Source of the DNA: Massilia sp. UBA2604
Lineage (GTDB): Bacteria; Pseudomonadota; Gammaproteobacteria; Burkholderiales; Burkholderiaceae_D
NCBI GenBank assembly: GCA_002339265.1
Contig: DDKG01000098.1
Span: forward strand, 1-8,121
Reading direction: 5' to 3'
Length of the DNA: 8,121 nt
Shown: positions 1-6,006 of the stretch, piece after piece
Layout: each line of letters opens with the position of its first letter
How positions within the stretch are numbered: position 1 is the first letter of the stretch
Notes under the pieces: model-generated
The model's database searches: none
Seen by the model: the letters and a program-made list of their open reading frames with translations, nothing else
Told to the model about the DNA's origin: nothing
Translations under genes and position numbers: made by a program

Positions 1-434
1 GCGATGCGGCGCGGGTCCTTGCGGCCATCGAGTTCGTACAGGTCGACATAGGTCTGGAAGCAGGTCTGCCAGTCGCCGAACAGCACGTATTCCTGGGTCT
101 CGCCATAGCTGTACTTCCACTCGGTCCGGTTGTCCGAGGCCGCGCCGCGCCAGCGATTGTGCTCGGCCCAGGCGGTCGAGTAATCGCGGTAGGCCTCGTT
201 GCGGGTAAGGACATAGGCCGCCATATTGCCGGTGTGGTAGGCGGCGACGTCCCAGAATGCCCACTGTTGCGGGGCCTGGTTGCGCTGCCAGTAATCGTTG
301 GCGCGGGTCAGGTCAGCCAGGATCTCGGATTTTGAAGGTGCCTGGCCACCAGTGCTGGCGCAGCCGCCGGCAAGGGTGACCAGCGTGGCCAGGGCAAGCT
401 TGAGGTAGAGTCGTCTCGTCATGGTGTCTTTCAT
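1..434 (-). CDS. GH88/GH105-like unsaturated glycuronyl hydrolase, lipoprotein (partial, N-terminal 144 residues)
   Basis: Seen: the frame runs off the left edge. It begins with a basic N-terminus and a hydrophobic stretch ending in a lipobox-like LAGGC (Cys25), with Ala at +2, which fits an outer-membrane lipoprotein. The rest resembles the start of the (alpha/alpha)6-barrel of GH88/GH105: WDVAAYHTGNMAAY (61-74), an AWAEHNRW block (88-95), and GDWQTCFQTYVDLY (120-133), which matches the family's DDQ-xxx-Q-x-Y-x-x-LY pattern. Asp62 and Asp121, 59 residues apart, are in the places expected for the two key aspartates; known members have about 55-61 residues between them. Family role: hydration-type removal of the delta-4,5-unsaturated uronate left by a polysaccharide lyase. 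Start: ATG at 434 overlaps the stop of the upstream gene as ATGA; an ATG at 422 is the alternative, and neither has a strong Shine-Dalgarno. Inference: it acts on the lyase product, probably in the periplasm. Whether it is GH88, GH105 or a related barrel needs the missing C-terminal part. Confidence 0.75.
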   Translation of the reverse strand, partial: MKDTMTRRLYLKLALATLVTLAGGCASTGGQAPSKSEILADLTRANDYWQRNQAPQQWAFWDVAAYHTGNMAAYVLTRNEAYRDYSTAWAEHNRWRGAASDNRTEWKYSYGETQEYVLFGDWQTCFQTYVDLYELDGRKDPRRI

Positions 435-1768
435 GGAATGTGAGTATCGGTGGCGGGGCGCCACTGCAAGACCTGCACGGTGGATGGCGGAACGTCGGCA
501 AGCCCTTCGCCATCGACCTGCCGCACCGCCTGCAGGTACAGGTGGAGCTGGCCCTCGCGCCGCCACAACTCGGTGTCGTAGCTTGGTTCCCAAGCGCCGA
601 CGCTGGTGTCCGTCAGGTCGTGCACCGACCAGCGCGGCGCATCGAAGCCGGGTATGCGCACCACCGACACGCGCTCGCCGCGTTCGCTGTCGCGAAACAC
701 GAGGAGGCCCGAGGGGTTGCTCGCATGCCCATCGATCAGCAGTTGCGGCCGTGCGATCGGGATCGCCTTGGTGCCCATGCCGGCCAGCGAGAAGGCGGTC
801 TTCCTGAAATCCAGGTCGAGCCGGCGCCAGCCATCGTCACGCCGGTACAGTACGCGGTACTGGGGGATAGCACTGTCCTTTGTCCTCCAGTAGCTGGCGA
901 TATACGGCCGACCCTGGGCGTCGAAGGCCATCGAGGTCTGGTTGATCAAGTCGCTGTTCTGCGGGATGCGCGCCGCGTACTCGGCGCTGGCGGCCGTGAT
1001 CGGGAGGGAGTAGGGCTGGCCGCTGCTGTTTTCCCAGCTTGCGCCGCCGTCGCGCGAGCGCGCATAGGCCATGTCGTGGTTGCTGGCGACGTCGGGCGAT
1101 TCACGCCAGACCCAGGACAGGTGGATGACGCCGAGGCCATCCACGCCGGCCTGCCAGTAGGCGTTGCGTTGCCCCTCGCCGCTGATCAGGTTGTCGGCCA
1201 CGCGGCGCCAGCCCTTGCCCGGGACGTAGCGGTTGGCGACAAGGTTGCCGCGTCCCGAACCGCCGTCGCGGTACAGGAACAGCAGGCCGCCATCGGGCAT
1301 GCGGAAGAACTCCGGATACGACAGCGACGCTTCGTCGCGCCCCAGCATCGGCGCCGCCCGTAGTTCCAGGCTGCCGGGGGCGACGCCGCGCACGTAGTTC
1401 AGCGCGTTGTTGTGCTGGTCCCAGGCCATGTGCAGCACGCCCTCGCCATCGACCATGATGCTGATCGCATTGTGGGCGTCGCGCACATTGCCGCGCCAAT
1501 CCGTCCGCCGAAGTTCCCAGGCGTCGCCGCCGAGGCGGCGCTTGCCCAGCACGACCTGGCCGCTGCCATCGTAGTAGGCGATGTACTGGTGCGCGCCGTC
1601 GCTGGCGAGGGCGTTCTTGCGAAACACCACGGCGTTGACCGAATTGGCGGCCCAGCCGGGGCCGACCTGGCTCAGGCTGAGGCCAGAGGGACCGGCTGCG
1701 CAGCCATGCAGCAGCGCAGCACCAAGCACGGTTCCGATGCAGCGGACAATCAAACCGGTCATCCGCAT
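431..1768 (-). CDS. BNR-repeat beta-propeller lipoprotein, candidate polysaccharide lyase
   Basis: A 445-residue protein of the BNR_4-like propeller type. Seen: a signal peptide with LLHGC (Cys23; His at -2 is unusual) and Ala at +2. Three blade strands share the pattern D-x-x-G-x-(V/I/L)-(H/Y)-x-x-W/Y, starting at Asp107, Asp210 and Asp283. A canonical Asp box, SRDGGASW, lies at 238-245. Other marked blocks are WVWRES (219-224), IPQNSDLINQTSM (268-280), GTKAIPIARPQ (332-342) and a late GAWEPSYDTELW. The pair DAHN (His99) and DQHN (His119) is followed by Tyr166 and Arg180. Known: propeller-fold lyases such as PL24/PL25 use paired histidines with Tyr and Arg; other BNR proteins are sialidases or have no known activity. 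Inference: a lyase for a uronic-acid glycan, working with the overlapping downstream GH88/105-like gene. Start: ATG 1768 shares one base with the receptor stop (TGATG); GTG at 1771 with a GTGA overlap is equally possible. Propeller family fairly sure, activity unproven. Confidence 0.8.
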   Translation of the reverse strand: MRMTGLIVRCIGTVLGAALLHGCAAGPSGLSLSQVGPGWAANSVNAVVFRKNALASDGAHQYIAYYDGSGQVVLGKRRLGGDAWELRRTDWRGNVRDAHNAISIMVDGEGVLHMAWDQHNNALNYVRGVAPGSLELRAAPMLGRDEASLSYPEFFRMPDGGLLFLYRDGGSGRGNLVANRYVPGKGWRRVADNLISGEGQRNAYWQAGVDGLGVIHLSWVWRESPDVASNHDMAYARSRDGGASWENSSGQPYSLPITAASAEYAARIPQNSDLINQTSMAFDAQGRPYIASYWRTKDSAIPQYRVLYRRDDGWRRLDLDFRKTAFSLAGMGTKAIPIARPQLLIDGHASNPSGLLVFRDSERGERVSVVRIPGFDAPRWSVHDLTDTSVGAWEPSYDTELWRREGQLHLYLQAVRQVDGEGLADVPPSTVQVLQWRPATDTHIP

Positions 1769-4680
1769 CACAGCTTGCCGCGGATGCCGATCTTGAACGT
1801 GCGCCCGTCGTACTTCGCGTAGTCCATCCGCGTGTGCTTGCCGCTGCCGTACCGGCCGGTGGCGTCCTCGAAGTAATCGTAGTTCAGGGTGTCGGTCAGG
1901 TTCAGCGCATCCAGGCGCAGCTCCAGGTTCTCGGACAGCTTGTAGCTGATGGTGCCGTCCAGGTAGCCGCGCGCTGCGCGCCAGCGAATCAGGTCGTCGC
2001 CGTTATTCCTCGGATTGTCGCCATGCAGCGAGCGGTCCTTGTAGTTGTAGGACAGGCGCATCGCCAGCGGGCCGCGTTCATAGTAGGCGGTGACGCTGTA
2101 GGCATACTTCGGCACCGAGTTGACCTCGATCTCCTTGCCCGCGTTGGTGATCCAGCGCATGCTGTTGAACGGGTCGATGTGGGTATAGCTGGCCAGCGCG
2201 CCGAAGCCCTTGAACGGGTCGGGCAGGAAGGTGAAGTCCTGCTGGTAGGCCAGCTCGTAGCCCTTGAGCGTCTGCTCGCCCGCGTTGCTGTAGGTGCGCA
2301 GCACCATCGGCAGGTTCGGGTCGACGCGGCCGCTGGTGTCCTGGAAGATCGCCCCGAGCGCGGTGTCGGGCAGGCCGAGCGCGCCGAAGGTGGTGTTGGT
2401 GGTGGTCGACACCGTGGCGTCGGTCAGCTTCTTCTTGAAGTAGGCTGCCGACAGCAGGCTGCCTGGCTTGAAATACCATTCCAGGCTGGTGTCGAAGTTC
2501 TTCGACTGCTGCGGCCTGAGGTTCGGGTTGCCGGCGGTTGCGGTATTGTCGAAGGCATTCGGGATCACGGTCTGGGCCGCGATGATCGACAGCGAGGCGC
2601 GGCTGATGGTCTTGCCCCACGAGGTGCGGAAGATCAGCTCGTCGTTCAGGTCCCAGGCCGCGCTGACGGCCGGCAGCACATTGGTGTACTTGCCCTGTTC
2701 CGAGTTCGGCTGGTAGGTGTTGCCGCTGCCGCTGCGCTTGAAGTTGTCGATGTCGAGCTTGGTCTGCGACCAGCGCACGCCCGCATTCAGGCGCAGCTCG
2801 CGTCCCAGCACGTCGCCCTTGAAGTCGGACTGGACGAAGCCGGTGCTGACCTTCTCGGCCGCGCCGAAGCTCTGCGCCGGCGTGAACGCGTCAACGGTAT
2901 TGAAGGCGACCGGGTCGTAGGTCGAGTAGGCATAGTCGCGGGTGAAGGTGCCGAAACGGTTCGGCCAGCCCGGGCCCATGTCGAGGTCGGGGATCGGCAA
3001 CACCGAGACCATATTGGCGCGCACGCTGGCGTCGCCCAGGCCGACCATCCTGGCCTTCATGGCGGCGCCGGCATTGCGTTTCTCGACGTCCTTGCTGGTG
3101 TCGACGTAGACCACGCCGGTCTTGAGGCGTCCGGTCCAGCCTCCGAACAGGTCGTAGTCGTAGTCCACCACCAGGCGCGCCTGGCGGCCCTTGTCGCGCT
3201 CGCGGGTCCAACCGGTGGTGACGTCGAAGCCGCTGAAATTGGCCGGGTCGGTGTAGTCGATCGGCGACGACATCGACGGGTAGACGTGATCGGTACCGTA
3301 GTCGATGGTGGTGTCGACGCCGAAGATCTGGCCCGACAGGGTATTCGAATAGCCGGTGGCCTTGCTGTTGTTGGCGCTCACCTGGCCGGTCACCACCAGG
3401 CCAGGACGCGCTTCCCAGCGGCCGTTGAGCGCCAGGTAGCCGAACTCGGTCTTGTCCTCTCCATAAGTCACGCCGCTGCTGTACGAGGTGTTGCCGAAGG
3501 TGCCGGTCAGGAGGTTCGAGCCGGGATCGATGCTCACATTGATCGGCACCAGGCCGTTGTGGCCGTTGGTCCCGGGCGGCGCGTTGCGGTTGGTGGTGCG
3601 GGTATTGCGGATCAGGAGGCCGTAATACAGCTCGTCGCGGCTGTTCTCAAGGCGCGAGTACAGGCCGTCCAGGCTCAGGTTCAATCCGCCCTGCTTGTAC
3701 TGCAGGGAGCTCACCAGGCCGTCGCGGCTGCGCCGGTTCTGCGAGCCGTAATAGCGGTAGATGCGCGGCAGCAGGGCGGCGTCGACCTGTTCGCGGGTAT
3801 AGCCCGACAGGTTGGCGCGCGGGTCGTCGTAGTCGAGCGCCAGGGCGAAGTTGCCCAGCACCGGGTTCTGGCTGCCGTTTCTCGAGCTGTTGTAGCCGCC
3901 GGTGGCTTCGAAGCCGGAGCGGTTGTTGACCGCCTTCGAATGGGCCACGCCGGCCAGGAAGCCCCACGAACCCCAGGTGTTCGAGTACAGCGCGAAGCCG
4001 GTCGGATCGGCCTCCTTGGCGCTGGTGTTGTAGGCGCCGGAGACCGCGTAGCGAATGGTGCGCTTGGGACTGTCGAACGGGCGCGGGGTCTGCAGGTCGA
4101 CGATGCCGCCCATGCCGCCTTCGGTCAGCTCGGCCAGCGGCGACTTGTAGAAGTCGACCCGTCCGAACAGTTCGGACGCGAACACGTCGTAGTTGAAGCC
4201 GCGCGCGGCGCTGCCGATGGTGCTGGTGGACGTCGTGTTGACCGGCGCGCCGTTCAGGGTCGTCACCGAATACTCGGTGGGCAGGCCGCGGATCGAGATG
4301 CGCTGGCCCTCGCCCGAGCTGTCGTCGCGGTTCAGGATCACGCCGGGCACGCGCTGCAGCGACTCGGCCACGTTCGCCTCGGGGAATTTGCCGATGTCCT
4401 CGGCGACGATCGAATCGCGTACGCCGATCGCCTGCTGCTTGAGGTTCAGCGCCTTCTGCAGGCTGGAACGGAAGCCCGTGACCACCACGGTGGTGGGGGC
4501 TGCCGTGCTGTCCGACGGGGCGCTTGCGGCGGCGGCGGCCGGTGTGTCTGCGGTAGTCTCCGCGGTTGCGGCGTCGGGCGGGGTGCTTGGGGCGGCGGGC
4601 GCCTGCTGGGCCAGCGCTGGTGTCATGTATGCGGCGGCCAAAGCCAGCGGCAGCGCCGCGGCCAAAATCTTCTTCTGCAT
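1768..4680 (-). CDS. TonB-dependent outer-membrane receptor (TonB-Xanth-Caul type, carbohydrate import)
   Basis: A 970-residue energised outer-membrane transporter that should import an oligosaccharide using TonB-ExbB-ExbD. Seen: a Sec signal peptide cleaved after ALA (residue 24), then an Ala/Pro/Thr-rich linker (25-62), a TonB-box-like TTVVVTGFR (63-71), and a plug with the subfamily signature AEDIGKFPEANVAESLQRVP (93-112) followed by GVILNRD and ISIRGL. The rest has the aromatic, alternating pattern of a 22-strand barrel and ends FKIGIRGKL. Length fits the subfamily. There is no extra N-terminal STN signalling domain, so FecI/FecR-type control is unlikely. Start: ATG 4680 is chosen because it begins the signal peptide and has AGGAG eight bases upstream; an in-frame ATG at 4779 would put charged residues before the signal and has no Shine-Dalgarno. 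It leads the operon with the propeller lipoprotein. The last residue is Leu rather than the usual Phe. Substrate is inferred from neighbours only. Confidence 0.95.
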   Translation of the reverse strand: MQKKILAAALPLALAAAYMTPALAQQAPAAPSTPPDAATAETTADTPAAAAASAPSDSTAAPTTVVVTGFRSSLQKALNLKQQAIGVRDSIVAEDIGKFPEANVAESLQRVPGVILNRDDSSGEGQRISIRGLPTEYSVTTLNGAPVNTTSTSTIGSAARGFNYDVFASELFGRVDFYKSPLAELTEGGMGGIVDLQTPRPFDSPKRTIRYAVSGAYNTSAKEADPTGFALYSNTWGSWGFLAGVAHSKAVNNRSGFEATGGYNSSRNGSQNPVLGNFALALDYDDPRANLSGYTREQVDAALLPRIYRYYGSQNRRSRDGLVSSLQYKQGGLNLSLDGLYSRLENSRDELYYGLLIRNTRTTNRNAPPGTNGHNGLVPINVSIDPGSNLLTGTFGNTSYSSGVTYGEDKTEFGYLALNGRWEARPGLVVTGQVSANNSKATGYSNTLSGQIFGVDTTIDYGTDHVYPSMSSPIDYTDPANFSGFDVTTGWTRERDKGRQARLVVDYDYDLFGGWTGRLKTGVVYVDTSKDVEKRNAGAAMKARMVGLGDASVRANMVSVLPIPDLDMGPGWPNRFGTFTRDYAYSTYDPVAFNTVDAFTPAQSFGAAEKVSTGFVQSDFKGDVLGRELRLNAGVRWSQTKLDIDNFKRSGSGNTYQPNSEQGKYTNVLPAVSAAWDLNDELIFRTSWGKTISRASLSIIAAQTVIPNAFDNTATAGNPNLRPQQSKNFDTSLEWYFKPGSLLSAAYFKKKLTDATVSTTTNTTFGALGLPDTALGAIFQDTSGRVDPNLPMVLRTYSNAGEQTLKGYELAYQQDFTFLPDPFKGFGALASYTHIDPFNSMRWITNAGKEIEVNSVPKYAYSVTAYYERGPLAMRLSYNYKDRSLHGDNPRNNGDDLIRWRAARGYLDGTISYKLSENLELRLDALNLTDTLNYDYFEDATGRYGSGKHTRMDYAKYDGRTFKIGIRGKL

Positions 4681-4688
4681 ATTGTCGT

Positions 4689-4693
4689 CTCCT
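4689..4693 (-). promoter_or_regulatory. Ribosome-binding site of the TonB-dependent receptor
   Basis: On the minus strand AGGAG lies eight bases before ATG 4680. It decides the start of the receptor: the upstream in-frame ATG at 4779 has nothing comparable. Confidence 0.8.
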
Positions 4694-4697
4694 GACC

Positions 4698-4715
4698 GCG
4701 AACTTCGAGGTTCGC
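4698..4715 (-). promoter_or_regulatory. Hairpin in the receptor 5' leader
   Basis: Perfect 6-base arms GCGAAC and GTTCGC enclose a 6-base loop. In the receptor mRNA the stem would finish four bases before the AGGAG ribosome-binding site (4693-4689). It has no U-tract, so it is not a usual terminator. It may affect translation initiation or mRNA stability, or may be chance; the arms are short. Confidence 0.4.
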
Positions 4716-4800
4716 TTGTAATGTCGGGCCGCCGTGCGGGGCACGTGCGGCTGAAGATGAAGCACCGGTCGCCGACCATGCTGCTTGTATGACAACCGTA

Positions 4801-4814
4801 TGGTCACGTTACCA
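4801..4814. promoter_or_regulatory. LacI-family operator candidate O1 (receptor side)
   Basis: TGGTCACGTTACCA is a palindrome around a central CG with one mismatched base pair; flanking A and T extend the symmetry to 16 bases (4800-4815). A CG centre with TGGT/ACCA arms is the usual architecture of LacI-family sites. It overlaps the predicted -10 element of the receptor promoter, which suggests repression by blocking polymerase. The likely ligand is the LacI-type protein encoded divergently at 4986. Confidence 0.7.
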
Positions 4815-4834
4815 TGTGCTTCGTAAATACTCAA
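4806..4834 (-). promoter_or_regulatory. Candidate sigma-70 promoter of the receptor operon
   Basis: On the minus strand TTGAGT (4834-4829) is a good -35 and TAACGT (4811-4806) a weak -10, separated by 17 bases. Transcription would start near 4799, giving a leader of roughly 120 bases before ATG 4680. The -10 lies inside operator candidate O1. The -10 match is poor, so the exact promoter remains uncertain. Confidence 0.4.
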
Positions 4835-4836
4835 CA
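4825..4836. repeat. Direct repeat copy 1 (AAATACTCAACA)
   Basis: This matches 11 of 12 bases of AAACACTCAACA at 4951-4962, 126 bases away. Copy 1 includes the predicted -35 of the receptor promoter read on the other strand. It could be a second regulator's site or chance. Confidence 0.35.
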
Positions 4837-4914
4837 GGAGTGAAGTTCACGCTGTGCCAGTAGGATAAGCGCCTGATTTTGCTCAAAAATATCTGGAATC
4901 GGCCGAGCTCGACG

Positions 4915-4928
4915 TGGTATCGTAACCA
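4915..4928. promoter_or_regulatory. LacI-family operator candidate O2 (repressor side)
   Basis: TGGTATCGTAACCA has the same arms, CG centre and length as O1; the shared pattern is TGGTnnCGTnACCA. Flanking G and C extend the symmetry (4914-4929). The two base pairs next to the arms' inner edge are not symmetric. It ends 57 bases before the repressor start codon, so it could serve autoregulation of the repressor-transporter pair and pair with O1. Confidence 0.65.
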
Positions 4929-4936
4929 CAGGTTGG

Positions 4937-4962
4937 TGTTGAATAACTAGAAACACTCAACA
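4937..4962. repeat. Inverted repeat TGTTGA-N14-TCAACA before the repressor gene
   Basis: Perfect 6-base arms (4937-4942 and 4957-4962) flank a 14-base spacer, just upstream of the repressor's ribosome-binding site. The right arm overlaps direct repeat copy 2. It could be a weak hairpin in the leader or a dimer binding site; the support is only the symmetry. Confidence 0.3.
4951..4962. repeat. Direct repeat copy 2 (AAACACTCAACA)
   Basis: Partner of the 4825-4836 copy, with one difference in 12 bases. It lies in the leader of the repressor gene, shortly before its Shine-Dalgarno. Confidence 0.35.
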
Positions 4963-4975
4963 ACTTGATCGATTG

Positions 4976-4981
4976 AAGGAG
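4976..4981 (+). promoter_or_regulatory. Ribosome-binding site of the LacI-family gene
   Basis: AAGGAG lies four bases before ATG 4986. The spacing is a little short, but this is the only good Shine-Dalgarno nearby and it fixes the start just ahead of the helix-turn-helix. Confidence 0.75.
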
Positions 4982-4985
4982 ACAG

Positions 4986-5999
4986 ATGGCCAAAGCCAGC
5001 AAACTGAGCGAGGTCGCCCGCCTGGCCGGCGTCGCGCCGATCACCGCCTCGCGCGCGATCCGCGGCACCGGCTATGTCTCGGATGCGGCGCGCGAGCGCA
5101 TCATGGCGGCGGCGGCCCAGCTGAACTACACGCCGGACATGCTGGCGCGCCGCATGCGCGGCGACAAGAGCAAGCTGATCGGCGTGTTCATGAACAACTA
5201 CGGCCCGGTGGTGCTGCACGAGCTGGTGCGCGCCATCGGCGAACAGGCAAGAAAGCGCGACTACGACCTGTTGCTGTTCAATGCCGACCGCTTCGATAGC
5301 CCTGACCGGATGACCACCTGCGCCACGCTCAGCAAGCTGTGCGACGGCCTGCTGCTCCTGATGCCAACCGCCGACGACCGCTTCCTGGACGTGGTCGAGC
5401 GCCAGCAGCTCAATTGCGCGCTGGTGTTCTTCGATGCGCGCCAGCTGGCCCTGCCCACCATCGTGCTGGAAAACCGCCTCGGCGCGCGGCGCGCGGTCGA
5501 GCACCTGCTGGGCCTCGGGCACCGCCGCATCGCCTTCATTGCCGGCACCAAGCGCACCGGCCAGAGCGCCGAGCGCGAACGCGGCTACACCGAAGCGCTG
5601 GCGGCGGCCGGCATCGCGGTCGACCCAAGGCTGGTGGTCGACGGCGCCTTCAATCAGCCCGGCGGCTTCGCTGCCACGCGCCGCCTGCTCGAGCTGGATG
5701 CGCCGCCGACCGCCATCTTCGCCGCCAACGACGAGATGGCCTTCGGCGCCATCGACGCTATCGCCAGCCGCGGCCTGAAGGTGCCGGGCGACGTGTCGGT
5801 GGTCGGCTTCGACGACATCTCGACCGCCAGCCACGTGTTCCCGCGCCTGACCACGATGCACCAGCCCTACGAAGCGCTGGCCGAACGCGCGGTGCAGGAA
5901 GTGGTCGAGATGATCGAGGGCCGCCCGCCGGCCGCCGCCCGCATCGCCTTCGCCACCGAGCTGGTGGTGCGCGACTCGACCGGCCCCGCGCCGGCCTAG
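4986..5999 (+). CDS. LacI-family transcriptional regulator
   Basis: A 337-residue repressor of usual family length, expected to bind DNA as a dimer or tetramer and release it when a sugar binds. Seen: an N-terminal helix-turn-helix with the family pattern SEVARLAGV...TASRAI (8-25), a hinge region [11 protein letters not shown] (47-57), then a periplasmic-binding-protein-like effector domain with [24 protein letters not shown] and [10 protein letters not shown] blocks. At the specificity positions corresponding to LacI Tyr17, Gln18 and Arg22 it has Pro18, Ile19 and Arg23; Met57 occupies the place of the minor-groove leucine. Context: it is divergent from the receptor operon with two matching operator candidates between them, and the MFS gene follows after seven bases. 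Inference: it represses both transcription units until a product of the imported glycan appears. The effector cannot be named. Family call very sure, regulon inferred. Confidence 0.95.
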   Translation: MAKASKLSEVARLAGVAPITASRAIRGTGYVSDAARERIMAAAAQLNYTPDMLARRMRGDKSKLIGVFMNNYGPVVLHELVRAIGEQARKRDYDLLLFNADRFDSPDRMTTCATLSKLCDGLLLLMPTADDRFLDVVERQQLNCALVFFDARQLALPTIVLENRLGARRAVEHLLGLGHRRIAFIAGTKRTGQSAERERGYTEALAAAGIAVDPRLVVDGAFNQPGGFAATRRLLELDAPPTAIFAANDEMAFGAIDAIASRGLKVPGDVSVVGFDDISTASHVFPRLTTMHQPYEALAERAVQEVVEMIEGRPPAAARIAFATELVVRDSTGPAPA

Positions 6000-6006
6000 G
6001 CCCGCG

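Larger units (their letters stand above)
4681..4985. other. Divergent intergenic control region
   Basis: This 305-base stretch separates the minus-strand receptor operon from the plus-strand repressor-transporter pair and is visibly richer in A and T than the genes. It contains no credible gene. It holds a receptor promoter candidate, two LacI-type operator candidates, a hairpin close to the receptor ribosome-binding site, a near-perfect 12-base direct repeat and a short inverted repeat ahead of the repressor gene; these are listed separately. No clear promoter for the repressor gene could be read by eye, although the second operator lies within its leader. Confidence 0.85.

Noticed and set aside
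1834..4695. A 953-codon open frame on the plus strand, antisense to almost the whole receptor gene.
   Set aside because: Its translation is Val/Ala/Gly/Arg-rich low-complexity sequence without a signal, domain or ribosome-binding site. Long antisense frames of this sort arise from strong G/C bias at third codon positions, whereas the minus-strand product is a textbook TonB-dependent receptor.
4681..4779. N-terminal extension of the receptor to an in-frame ATG at 4779.
   Set aside because: The extra 33 residues are charged and precede an intact Sec signal peptide, and no Shine-Dalgarno lies before 4779. ATG 4680 has a strong one.
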